Source: Dehalococcoidales bacterium (GTDB lineage Bacteria; Chloroflexota; Dehalococcoidia; Dehalococcoidales; Fen-1064). Taken from it: a stretch of 20,524 nt of DNA. The notes beneath the pieces are model-generated. The model made no database searches. It was not told where the DNA came from and worked only from the letters and a program-made list of their open reading frames with translations. Both the position numbers and the translations under genes were made by a program. The stretch lies in contig JAFGHZ010000136.1 in NCBI GenBank assembly GCA_016929875.1, positions 1 to 20,524 of the forward strand. The letters are read 5' to 3'. Below are positions 6,815-13,851 of the stretch, in pieces (within the stretch, counting starts at the first letter, position 1; each line of letters starts with the position of its first letter).

Positions 6815-7051
6815 TTATTTCGATACCGACTCCCATAGCGCTTCTATCTGGCACGACACACCGTTCCGGCTATATTCAGTAATAGGCAGACCTGCCATTA
6901 TTACCTTATTCACCGTCTCATCGAAAGGGACCCTGACAGCCACTTCTATCCCCTGCCCCAGACAGAACTTTCCAATCTGTCGGGTGCCATCTTTATTAAT
7001 ATCATATTTTTTGATACCTACAAAAGCCGGGGCATTTCGGCATACTGTCAC
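6815..7051 (-). pseudogene. C-terminal remnant of a MinD-superfamily (ferredoxin-containing) ATPase
   Basis: The 78-codon open frame holds only the end of a longer protein. AFVGIKKYDINKDG corresponds to the GVVINKYD region of MinD-superfamily ATPases with an inserted ferredoxin domain (COG1149-type, about 280 residues). IEVAVRVPFDETVNKVIMAGLPITEYS then matches their last helix-strand unit. The Walker A, ferredoxin cysteines and Walker B are absent, and only 20 bases separate it from the preceding NifX-like gene, so about 200 codons are missing. A good ribosome binding site and ATG (7041-7043) survive, but that ATG is in another frame and stops after 13 codons. COG1149-type ATPases commonly accompany DUF134 and NifX-like genes, which supports the reading. 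A GTG-started short protein remains possible. Confidence 0.65.
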
Positions 7052-7071
7052 CTCCGGTATTTTTATTGTTT

Positions 7072-7443
7072 CTATCCACCGCCTGTACCGAAATGCATAG
7101 TAACGTTAGGATGCATACTTACCAACAATTTGCCCGATTTATAGCCTATTACGGCATCTTTTACCTTACCGGATATTCCTGTGATGACCTTTATCCCGGC
7201 TGCAGAAAGCACTTGATAAGCATTAGGCCCGCAATTACCCGTAATAACCGTCTCTATCCCTTTATTAGTAAGCGACTGAGCAGTAGAAATTCCTGCACCT
7301 CCCGTAGCCATATTACTGAGGTTATTTATAACCTCAAAATTCATATCGTCCGGGTCGACCAAAATAAAATACTGGCAACGCCCGAAGCGAGGATCTACCT
7401 CTGCATCCAGACCGGGTCCATTAGCCGAAACCGCTATTTTCAT
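7072..7443 (-). CDS. NifX/NifB-type dinitrogenase cofactor-binding domain protein
   Basis: This 123-residue protein is a compact NifX-like (COG1433-type) domain: MKIAVSANGPGLDAEVDPRFGRCQYF at the start, then NMATGGAGISTAQSL, and TGNCGPNAYQVLSAAGIKVITG in the second half. Relatives bind iron-molybdenum cofactor or Fe-S precursors in nitrogen fixers, but standalone copies in anaerobes are of unknown role. It ends in a flexible Met/His/Gly tail that may bind metal. The ATG at 7441-7443 is eight bases after GGAG. A TTG one codon earlier is also open but less well spaced. It is the first gene after the DUF134 regulator, 32 bases away. Confidence 0.9.
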   Translation of the reverse strand: MKIAVSANGPGLDAEVDPRFGRCQYFILVDPDDMNFEVINNLSNMATGGAGISTAQSLTNKGIETVITGNCGPNAYQVLSAAGIKVITGISGKVKDAVIGYKSGKLLVSMHPNVTMHFGTGGG

Positions 7444-7475
7444 CAAATTATCTCCTCTCGTAGCATTTCAAAATT

Positions 7476-8012
7476 TTATTTGCTGTCTTCAAGCTCGCGT
7501 ATCCTAGACTCAACCTCTTCCAGTTCTTTCTTCATACTCACAGACAGAACACAAGATGTCCTGCCATGATGCCTGCCTGCTCTCCCTCTCCCATAGACGG
7601 ATACACTTTGTAAAACCGGCTGAACACCGGGTGTATTACACGTCGGGCATAAAGCAGGAGGAGTGGCAGATGGTACTTCGACTTCCCACTCGTGACCGCT
7701 CTGACACCTGAAACGACGGTATGCCATCTTAAAGTTTCCGCCCTCGATTTTTATCGCCTTACCGTTAAGCAAAGCATCAGTTACCTTCTTCCTTGCCGAA
7801 ACTAAAACCCTCTGGAAAGTGGGGCGCGAGATATTCATCATCTCAGCGCCTTGCTCTTGTTCTAAACCTTCAATATCTTTCAGGCGCAACGCTTCGATTT
7901 CCTCCAGGGAAAGACGGATTTCTCCGAGAGACACCAGCGGTATCCCCGCCGGTTTGAAATAAGTTACACCCGGAACGAAAGAAACCCGCCGACATTTGAA
8001 AGGTCTGGCCAT
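7476..8012 (-). CDS. DUF134 (UPF0251) family DNA-binding protein with zinc-ribbon-like tail
   Basis: The 178-residue protein starts with the DUF134 signature MARPFKCRRV, followed by LSLEEIEALRLKDIEGLEQEQGAEMMNISRPTFQRVL, a sigma70 region 4-like helix-turn-helix at about residues 35-75. A second part, residues 100-127, has Cys103, His107, Cys122 and Cys125, which would suit a zinc site. The C-terminus (about 158-178) is a short charged helix, possibly a coiled coil. Members are predicted transcription factors that often sit beside NifX-like and MinD/Mrp ATPase genes. Here the gene leads such an operon, and a perfect palindrome lies across its predicted transcription start, so autoregulation is likely. 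AAGGTG lies just upstream of the ATG. Confidence 0.9.
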   Translation of the reverse strand: MARPFKCRRVSFVPGVTYFKPAGIPLVSLGEIRLSLEEIEALRLKDIEGLEQEQGAEMMNISRPTFQRVLVSARKKVTDALLNGKAIKIEGGNFKMAYRRFRCQSGHEWEVEVPSATPPALCPTCNTPGVQPVLQSVSVYGRGRAGRHHGRTSCVLSVSMKKELEEVESRIRELEDSK

Positions 8013-8024
8013 ATTTCACCTTAC

Positions 8025-8046
8025 ATTATGAGCATATGCTCATAAT
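8025..8046. promoter_or_regulatory. 22-bp perfect palindrome, likely operator of the DUF134 operon
   Basis: The half-site ATTATGAGCAT is followed immediately by its exact reverse complement. It lies 13 bases before the DUF134 start codon and just downstream of the -10 box, covering the predicted transcription start near 8041. A repressor bound here would block initiation. DUF134 itself is the obvious candidate. Confidence 0.8.
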
Positions 8047-8047
8047 T

Positions 8048-8076
8048 ATAATAATCCCCTGCCGATTATTTGTCAA
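8048..8076 (-). promoter_or_regulatory. Promoter of the DUF134-led operon
   Basis: On the minus strand TTGACA (8071-8076) is followed after 17 bases by TATTAT (8048-8053), a near-consensus housekeeping promoter. An overlapping TATAAT at 8045-8050 is also present but would give a 20-base spacer. Confidence 0.8.
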
Positions 8077-8163
8077 TATACTTTTCTACAGAAACTTCTT
8101 AAACAGAATTCGGTTAACCCCGGTCAATCAATGTAAAATATCGCCAGATGGTTTCACTTTCTT

Positions 8164-8192
8164 TTGACACACTCAGGCGCCAATGTTATTAT
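8164..8192 (+). promoter_or_regulatory. CNNM gene promoter
   Basis: TTGACA (8164-8169), 17 bases, then TATTAT (8187-8192): the same two hexamers and spacing as the divergent DUF134 promoter. The predicted start near 8199 leaves a leader of about 35 bases. Confidence 0.78.
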
Positions 8193-8233
8193 GACATTGC
8201 AACGCAGAATCAAAAACGGAGACAACAGACAAA

Positions 8234-9502
8234 GTGCACTATATTTATTACATCGTATTCGTCCTTTGCTTGTTACTGGCAGCCTTCTTCTGCAGTGCCG
8301 AAACGGCTTTTATCAGCATACAAAAACTGCGGCTTCAGCACCTTGTCCGTACCGGAAACCGGGCGGCCGGGGTCGTCGCCCGCATCGTCGGGAAGCCCGA
8401 GAAATTCCTCGCTACGGTCCTGTTCGGGATAAATCTATTCGAGACAGCCGTCGCTACCATCGGCACCATCATCGCCATCTCCTTCTGGGGTGAAGACCTC
8501 GGAGCGGTTATTGCCACAATCATCATTACATTGGTGACCATGATTCTCGCCGAACTTATCCCGAAGAGCCTTTCCGCCCGCCATGCGGAGAAACTGGCAC
8601 TGCTGTACGCACGGCCAATCGAAGTCATATCGGTAGTCTTTTATCCTTTCGTTTTCCTGCTGAGCCATATCGGCATAAGGATGACCAAACTGACCAGCGA
8701 ACATGCCAAGGTGAAACCGACAATGAGCGAAGAGGAGTTTCACACGGCTATCGATATCGGTGAGGAAGAGGGGGTAGTAGAGGAAAGAGCCGCCGAAATG
8801 CTACACAATGTCTTCGATTTCACCGACAGCACCGCTCGCGAGGTGATGATACCGCGCACGGACGTAATCTTCATCGAGAAAGGTTCCTCCATCAAGGACT
8901 TCATGAAAGCTTACGCCGCATCACCGTTATCCCGCTATCCCGTCTTCGAAGAGAGAAGAGATAATGTCATGGGCATCCTTTCGTCGAAAGATATACTGAT
9001 AGCAATCGCAAAAGAAGAGATAACTAAAGAGGCCATTATCGATAGCTACATACGTCCCGCTCATTTCGCTCCGGAAACAAAGCACACCGGCGAGCTTCTC
9101 CGTGAGATGCAGGAGAAAAATATCCACCTGTGCGTGGTGGTCGATGAATTCGGCGGCACGGCAGGAATCATAACGATCGACCAACTGATAGCCGAAATCG
9201 TAGGGCAAATGGGGGACGAACTTGCTTCGGCAGAAAAGGACTTCGAGGCTATCGATGCTCACACCTACGAAATCGACGGTAGTATGCGCATCAACGAAGC
9301 AAATGAGGAAATGCAATTGAATTTGCCCGAAGGTGATTACGAAACAGTGGCAGGTTTTATACTCAGTCTTCTCAGGCGGATACCGAAAACCAACGAACAA
9401 TTAAGGTACAAAGACCTGAAAATTATCGTTAAAGAAATGCAGGGTGTCAAAATCGAACGAATACTGGTAACCAGGGAGAGCCATGCTACGCCTCCGGATT
9501 AG
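8234..9502 (+). CDS. CNNM/CorC family membrane protein (DUF21, CBS pair, CorC_HlyC domain)
   Basis: The 422-residue protein has the three-part CNNM layout. An N-terminal DUF21 membrane domain (about residues 1-180) carries AAFFCSAETAFISIQKLRL and several hydrophobic segments. Two CBS domains follow (about 200-325), with VMIPRTDVIFIEKG, SRYPVFEERRDNVMGILSSKDIL and CVVVDEFGGTAGIITIDQLIAEIVG. The C-terminal CorC_HlyC domain (about 335-415) reads YEIDGSMRINEANEEM and later DYETVAGFILSLLRRIP. The family includes Mg2+ exporters and was long called hemolysin-like, so a role in Mg2+ or Co2+ movement is likely. The start is GTG, with a GGAG about 12 bases upstream. Its end overlaps the next gene by 20 bases, suggesting a shared transcript. 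Confidence 0.92.
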   Translation: MHYIYYIVFVLCLLLAAFFCSAETAFISIQKLRLQHLVRTGNRAAGVVARIVGKPEKFLATVLFGINLFETAVATIGTIIAISFWGEDLGAVIATIIITLVTMILAELIPKSLSARHAEKLALLYARPIEVISVVFYPFVFLLSHIGIRMTKLTSEHAKVKPTMSEEEFHTAIDIGEEEGVVEERAAEMLHNVFDFTDSTAREVMIPRTDVIFIEKGSSIKDFMKAYAASPLSRYPVFEERRDNVMGILSSKDILIAIAKEEITKEAIIDSYIRPAHFAPETKHTGELLREMQEKNIHLCVVVDEFGGTAGIITIDQLIAEIVGQMGDELASAEKDFEAIDAHTYEIDGSMRINEANEEMQLNLPEGDYETVAGFILSLLRRIPKTNEQLRYKDLKIIVKEMQGVKIERILVTRESHATPPD

Positions 9503-10133
9503 GTTCCGCCGCGGGGAAGAATTGAAATTCATTTCACACCTGGACATCATCCGACTCTGGGTCAGGGTCCTGCGCCGTGCTCAAATACCGCTGGAATACT
9601 CGGAAGGATTTACTCCCCACCCTAAGATTTCACTGGCGGTGCCGTTATCCGTCGGAGTAACCGCCGATAACGAGTTGATGGACGTTTTTGTTACGCGGGC
9701 AATATCGCCCCACTGGTTTACGGACACCGTCAACCGCCAACTACCGCCCGGGCTCGAAGTCCTCGAAACGTCTCCCATCGGACTGAATGTACCGTCTCTG
9801 CAATCGCAGGTAAGGTTCACACAATACCAGGTGGAAGTAGACACCGACAAAAACGAGAATGAAACTAAGGCAAGTATCGACCACCTGCTCTCTCTGGAAA
9901 ATCTACCGTGGCACCACGAACGGGACACAGGGCGTCGCAATTACGATTTAAGAGCGCTTATCGACGACATCTGGCTGATAGAGTACCGGCCTTCATCCTG
10001 TACACTGGGAATGAGGTTGAGATGCGATGAGGGCGGGTCAGGCAGGCCCGAGCAGGTCGCCGCCGCCCTGGGGTTCACCGAATACCCGAAATCTATCCGG
10101 CGTACCAAACTGTTACTCGGCTCGCACCGGTGA
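9483..10133 (+). CDS. DUF2344 / TIGR03936-family protein
   Basis: The 216-residue protein shows the DUF2344 signature at the N-terminus: LRIRFRRGEELKFISHLDIIRLWVRVLRRAQIPLEYSEGFTPHPKISLAVPLSVG. In most bacteria this family lies directly after a large B12-binding radical SAM protein, or is fused to it, and is described as radical SAM-linked. Its activity is not established. Here no radical SAM gene is adjacent. Instead the gene starts inside the 3' end of the CNNM gene by 20 bases, and tilS follows after 63 bases. The ATG overlaps coding sequence, with GGGAG just upstream supporting the start. Confidence 0.88.
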   Translation: MLRLRIRFRRGEELKFISHLDIIRLWVRVLRRAQIPLEYSEGFTPHPKISLAVPLSVGVTADNELMDVFVTRAISPHWFTDTVNRQLPPGLEVLETSPIGLNVPSLQSQVRFTQYQVEVDTDKNENETKASIDHLLSLENLPWHHERDTGRRNYDLRALIDDIWLIEYRPSSCTLGMRLRCDEGGSGRPEQVAAALGFTEYPKSIRRTKLLLGSHR

Positions 10134-10196
10134 CATGTATAGAGTCAAATTTAGAAAAATACCCTGCGAACTTCAGGCTATTTTTAGAGTGAAAAT

Positions 10197-11630
10197 ATGC
10201 ACGGCAAACGAGTAAATAAATCGTCTTTAGGGCAAAATGTCCTCGGTTTCATCAGGAAACACCGCCTGATTACGCCGCAGCACACGCTTTTGGTAGCAGT
10301 TTCCGGCGGACAGGACTCGGTTTGCCTTTTACATATCCTCAGCGGATTACAGGACGAACTGGGTATCGGTTTACACGTAGCGCACCTCGACCACCGGCTT
10401 CGCGGTACCGAATCCGAAGATGATGCCCGATATGTCGCCGGACTGGCGAAAAAACTCGGTATCCCCGTAACTATCGGGCGGCGCGATGTCCGTGCTTATC
10501 AAAAAAAACATGGTATTTCAATGGAAGAAGCCTCCCGCGAAGTAAGATATAATTTCCTGTCCGAAGTGGCAAAATCTATCGGTACCGACCGCGTGGCCGT
10601 AGCGCACACCCTCGACGACCATGCGGAAACGGTCCTCTTGCACCTGATTAGAGGCACCGGTATCAGGGGTCTCCGCGGCTTAAAAGCGAGAAACAAGTGG
10701 CATTACGGCGATAAAAATCTGGCAATCGTCCGCCCCTTGCTCGAAGTGACCCGCGACGAGACAGCCGCATATTGTGCCGAACACCGGCTCCCTCCGCGGC
10801 TCGATACTACCAATCTCTCACTTGTCCCGTTAAGAAACAGGATTCGACTCGAGTTATTACCATTAATGAAAAGGTATAATCCACAGGTAGTCGATGCCCT
10901 TCTCCGCACCGCCAGGATTGCCGACGACGACATCGCCTTTCTCGAGGAAGAAGCCAGCCGCCTCCATCAGGAACTTGCCGTCAAAAAGGGAAAAACGATT
11001 ACACTGGACAAGCAGTCGTTCCTCGAATTGCCCCCCAGTCTGCAAAGACATCTCCTCAGGTTATCGATCGAAGCACTGCTGGGAACCCTCCGTGACATTG
11101 AAGGGCGGCACATCGAAGAGATAATGAAGGCACTGCGCAAGCCGGCAGGGAAAAGACTCGATTTACCATACGGCCTCGTTTTTACGGTCGATTACGAGCA
11201 ATATGTCCTGGGAAAAGAAAAGGCGGGGCCATCACCTTTTTCCACTCTCATTGAAGAGTACCCTATTAAGACACCTGGCGAGACCATCATCCCGGGCTGG
11301 CGTATTCGGACAAGCATCGTCAAACACAACCGGATGACAAAGGAAACGGATGCTCTTACCGGGTTTTTCGATTTCGACGTCGCCGGCAAAAAACTGACCG
11401 TACGTCCCCGCCGCCGCGGCGACCGTTTCCAGCCACTAGGGATGAAAACGACGAAAAAAATAGGCGAATTTATGCTCGATTCCAGAATCCCACGCCGCTG
11501 TCGCTCCGGAGTTCCTATCGTTTCTTCCCCCGGACAAATTATCTGGGTAGTCGGCTACCGTATCGACGAACGGGCAAAGGTCACCGCAGATACCGCAAAA
11601 ATACTAGCGATAGAATTCAAGCACCGCTGA
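10197..11630 (+). CDS. tilS: tRNA(Ile)-lysidine synthase TilS
   Basis: TilS uses ATP and lysine to convert C34 of the tRNA that reads AUA into lysidine, changing both codon reading and charging. The 477-residue protein has the N-type ATP pyrophosphatase loop SGGQDS at 36-41, HLDHRLRG near 67, and AHTLDDHAETVLLHLIRGTGIRGLRGL, all typical. The middle region (about 255-330) matches the TilS substrate-binding domain. The C-terminal TilS domain runs from about residue 385 with LTVRPRRRGDRFQPLG, followed by KKIGEFMLDSRIPRRCRSGVPIV. This is the long, three-domain form, as in E. coli. The ATG has only a weak AGAGTG upstream. It likely shares a transcript with the DUF2344 gene. Confidence 0.96.
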   Translation: MHGKRVNKSSLGQNVLGFIRKHRLITPQHTLLVAVSGGQDSVCLLHILSGLQDELGIGLHVAHLDHRLRGTESEDDARYVAGLAKKLGIPVTIGRRDVRAYQKKHGISMEEASREVRYNFLSEVAKSIGTDRVAVAHTLDDHAETVLLHLIRGTGIRGLRGLKARNKWHYGDKNLAIVRPLLEVTRDETAAYCAEHRLPPRLDTTNLSLVPLRNRIRLELLPLMKRYNPQVVDALLRTARIADDDIAFLEEEASRLHQELAVKKGKTITLDKQSFLELPPSLQRHLLRLSIEALLGTLRDIEGRHIEEIMKALRKPAGKRLDLPYGLVFTVDYEQYVLGKEKAGPSPFSTLIEEYPIKTPGETIIPGWRIRTSIVKHNRMTKETDALTGFFDFDVAGKKLTVRPRRRGDRFQPLGMKTTKKIGEFMLDSRIPRRCRSGVPIVSSPGQIIWVVGYRIDERAKVTADTAKILAIEFKHR

Positions 11631-11713
11631 AATCTGGCGATGTAATCGGCCGATTTGTTATTATTAATGTACCGTAATGATACTTTTGCGGATTGAGTTG
11701 AGAACGGAGGACA

Positions 11714-12412
11714 ATGCCTTTGACCACGCAACAGATAATCGACAAGGCAAGGAAAGAAAAGCGGACCTTGCTGACAGAGATAGAAGCCAAGGAACTATTG
11801 AAAAAGGCCGGGATAAACGTCGTCGACACCAGACTGGCAACTTCCAGAGAAGAAGCGATAGCCGTCAGTCGCAAGCTCGGTTTCCCGGTGGTACTGAAGA
11901 TAGCTTCCTCCGATGTAATCCATAAGAGCGATGCCGGCGGTGTGAAACTGGGGTTAAAAACAGAAGATGAAGTAGGTAAGGCCTACGACGACATTACGGG
12001 GGCCGTCAAAAAGGCATTCCCGACTGCGAAAATCGACGGCGTCTCCGTACAGAAAATGGCCCGCCCCGGGGTCGAAATCATCATCGGTATGTCGCAGGAC
12101 GCTCAATTCGGCCCCGTCCTGATGTTCGGCTTGGGCGGTATTTTAGTGGAGGTCCTGAAGGACGTATCGCTCAGAGTAGTGCCCCTGACCAAACACGATG
12201 CGAAAGAGATGATACGGGAAATCAAGGGGCTCCTACTCCTCGAGGGTTATCGAGGTTCGGAGCCGGTGGACATCGAAAATCTGGAAAATATGCTGCTCAA
12301 GGTTTCCGATTTCGTGGAGAAAAACCCGGAAATCAAAGAACTGGACATGAACCCTATCTTTGCTTATAAGGACGGCGCCGTTGCCGTGGATGCCAGAATC
12401 ATAATATCGTAA
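11714..12412 (+). CDS. Acetate-CoA ligase (ADP-forming) beta-type ATP-grasp protein
   Basis: The 232-residue protein is a single ATP-grasp domain of the type found as the beta subunit, or C-terminal part, of ADP-forming acyl-CoA synthetases, which turn acyl-CoA, ADP and phosphate into acid, CoA and ATP. Visible blocks are LTEIEAKELLKKAGI, FPVVLKIASSDVIHKSDAGGVKLGL, GVEIIIGMSQDAQFGPVLMFGLGGILVEVLKDVSLRVVPL, and the closing ELDMNPIFAY. The length matches a separate beta subunit. The partner alpha subunit, with the CoA-binding and phospho-His parts, is not in this window. The ATG follows GGAGG at a short distance. It begins 83 bases after tilS and may be transcribed separately. I saw only a weak promoter candidate there. 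Confidence 0.88.
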   Translation: MPLTTQQIIDKARKEKRTLLTEIEAKELLKKAGINVVDTRLATSREEAIAVSRKLGFPVVLKIASSDVIHKSDAGGVKLGLKTEDEVGKAYDDITGAVKKAFPTAKIDGVSVQKMARPGVEIIIGMSQDAQFGPVLMFGLGGILVEVLKDVSLRVVPLTKHDAKEMIREIKGLLLLEGYRGSEPVDIENLENMLLKVSDFVEKNPEIKELDMNPIFAYKDGAVAVDARIIIS

Positions 12413-12482
12413 CCGTGAATTGGCAGTGTTTACAGCCTTGTCGGGACAGTAATTCCAGGGAAATGTCCTATCCCCCTCATTA

Positions 12483-12511
12483 TTGACAAGCCTTGGGAAC
12501 GGAACTATACT
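12483..12511 (+). promoter_or_regulatory. padR operon promoter
   Basis: TTGACA (12483-12488), 17 bases, then TATACT (12506-12511), close to consensus. The predicted transcription start near 12518 lies just upstream of a short inverted repeat. Confidence 0.78.
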
Positions 12512-12528
12512 ACTATTACCTGCGTTTT

Positions 12529-12545
12529 ACCTAGTTCACCTAGGT
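12529..12545. promoter_or_regulatory. Inverted repeat, possible PadR operator
   Basis: ACCTAG, five bases, then CTAGGT form a 17-bp inverted repeat just downstream of the predicted padR transcription start. Its place fits autorepression by the PadR protein encoded 32 bases further on. The arms differ from the ATGT/ACAT sites described for classic PadR, so the assignment is tentative. Confidence 0.5.
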
Positions 12546-12576
12546 ATAAATTCAATATAGACTTAAGGCGGGGAAT

Positions 12577-12912
12577 ATGGAACGGCAAAGCGACCTGGTA
12601 AGCGGCAGCATCGATTCTCTTTTACTCTGTTTATTATACCAACAACCGATGTATGGCTATCAGATAATCAAAGAACTCGAGGAAAGAAGCCGCGGCTACT
12701 TCAAATTCAAAGAGGGGACTCTCTATCCCGCGCTTCACCGCCTCGAGAAATCGGGGGTGCTGATGGGCAAATGGCAGGCAACCTCCATCGGGCGGCAAAG
12801 ACGCTACTATTACCTTACCGAGAAAGGACAAAAAATCCTGGCGAAGAGGCGAGTACAATGGCTGGATTTCCTGTCGGCAATGAACCTGATTATTCAACCT
12901 GCTAGTGCCTGA
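12577..12912 (+). CDS. PadR family transcriptional regulator
   Basis: The 111-residue protein is a compact PadR winged helix regulator. LLCLLYQQPMYGYQIIKELEERS forms the first helices. FKEGTLYPALHRLEKSGVL is the recognition helix region typical of PadR, and RRYYYLTEKGQKIL is the wing and following helix. This size matches the short PadR class that dimerises through a C-terminal helix. PadR proteins are usually repressors that respond to small molecules or phenolic compounds. The ligand here is unknown. The gene has a strong promoter and an inverted repeat upstream, and lies 14 bases before a membrane protein of the type often paired with PadR. Confidence 0.92.
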   Translation: MERQSDLVSGSIDSLLLCLLYQQPMYGYQIIKELEERSRGYFKFKEGTLYPALHRLEKSGVLMGKWQATSIGRQRRYYYLTEKGQKILAKRRVQWLDFLSAMNLIIQPASA

Positions 12913-12926
12913 CACGAGTTATTGGC

Positions 12927-13829
12927 ATGAAAACAGAATTGAACCGTTACATTCAAAACCTTAAGATGAGCCTGTGCCTCGAACCGAATCGTGAAAAAGA
13001 CGTTATCCGGGAATTAGAAGCGCACGTCGAGGACGAATGCCGGGAACTGCAAAATGAAGGGCTGACGGAAAAAGAGGCGCTGGAGAAGTGTCTCAGGCTC
13101 CTCGGTCCTGCAAAACTAGTAGCTCACCAGTTCTACGAAGTCCATAGCCAGGGTACATGGCGTCAAGCATTACTGGCGGCAATGCCGCACTTGTTTTTCG
13201 CCCTGCTTTTTGTCCTCCGCTGGCTCGGCGGTGCCATATGGTTACCAGTCATGTTCGCCGCAGTTCTCGCCATCGGACTCTACGGCTGGTATCACGGCAA
13301 ACCGACATGGTTGTTCCCTTGGCTTAGTTATTCTTTATTACCGGTGGCGGCGGCAGGGGTCTCCCTCCTCTATCTGCCCAGCGGTCTAGCGTGGATAGCA
13401 CTTTTGCTCTACATCCCGTTGGGCGTATGGCTTTCCTGCTTCATCACCATCAAATTCATGAGGCGGGACTGGGTTTACAGCGCACTGATGCTCTTGCCGA
13501 TACCCACATTTGTAGGTTGGTTCCTGGTAACAAAACAGGAAACGACTTTCCCCAGCTTCAAAATCAATTTCCTCTATGATTCTGCACCGTGGACCGGCCT
13601 GACTTTTCTGATATTGGCTCTAGCTGTCGCATTAATTATCCGAGTGAAGCAACGATGGTTCAGAATAACAGCGCTTATTATCTCCGGGCTGGTAGCGCCG
13701 ATGGTAGTAATTCTACCGAGTGCCCACGTAGGAATTATTTCCTCTATCATACTCGTCCTGCTAGTGGTGAGCCTATTATTAGCACCTGTCTTCGTGGAAC
13801 GAAAGGTGAAAGAAAGGACCAACACATAG
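12927..13829 (+). CDS. PadR-associated multi-pass membrane protein (permease-prefix/DUF1700-like)
   Basis: The first 70 residues resemble the permease-prefix or DUF1700-like domain found in proteins encoded next to PadR regulators: RYIQNLKMSLCLEPNREKDVIRELEAHVEDECRELQNEGLTEKEALEKCLRLLGPAKLVA. About eight hydrophobic segments follow, near residues 80-99, 100-121, 128-149, 152-174, 181-200, 221-239 and two between 248 and 290, then a charged end. The function is not known. In other bacteria such proteins are thought to be membrane partners or targets of the adjacent PadR. The start lies 14 bases after padR with a weak ribosome binding site, so coupling is likely. Confidence 0.8.
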   Translation: MKTELNRYIQNLKMSLCLEPNREKDVIRELEAHVEDECRELQNEGLTEKEALEKCLRLLGPAKLVAHQFYEVHSQGTWRQALLAAMPHLFFALLFVLRWLGGAIWLPVMFAAVLAIGLYGWYHGKPTWLFPWLSYSLLPVAAAGVSLLYLPSGLAWIALLLYIPLGVWLSCFITIKFMRRDWVYSALMLLPIPTFVGWFLVTKQETTFPSFKINFLYDSAPWTGLTFLILALAVALIIRVKQRWFRITALIISGLVAPMVVILPSAHVGIISSIILVLLVVSLLLAPVFVERKVKERTNT

Positions 13830-13851
13830 CTCTAACAATCGGACAGGAACC

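Noticed and set aside
5680..7443. Nitrogen fixation genes
   Set aside because: The two NifX-like proteins are of the standalone type and no nifH, nifD or nifK is present.
7066..7569. 167-codon plus-strand frame
   Set aside because: It is antisense to the NifX-like gene and the end of DUF134, and has low-complexity Ser/Ile-rich sequence.
8927..9400. 157-codon minus-strand frame
   Set aside because: It is antisense to the CBS and CorC domains of the CNNM gene.
12449..12475. GGACA and TGTCC inverted repeat after the ATP-grasp gene as a terminator
   Set aside because: The stem is five bases with a long loop and no T run follows.
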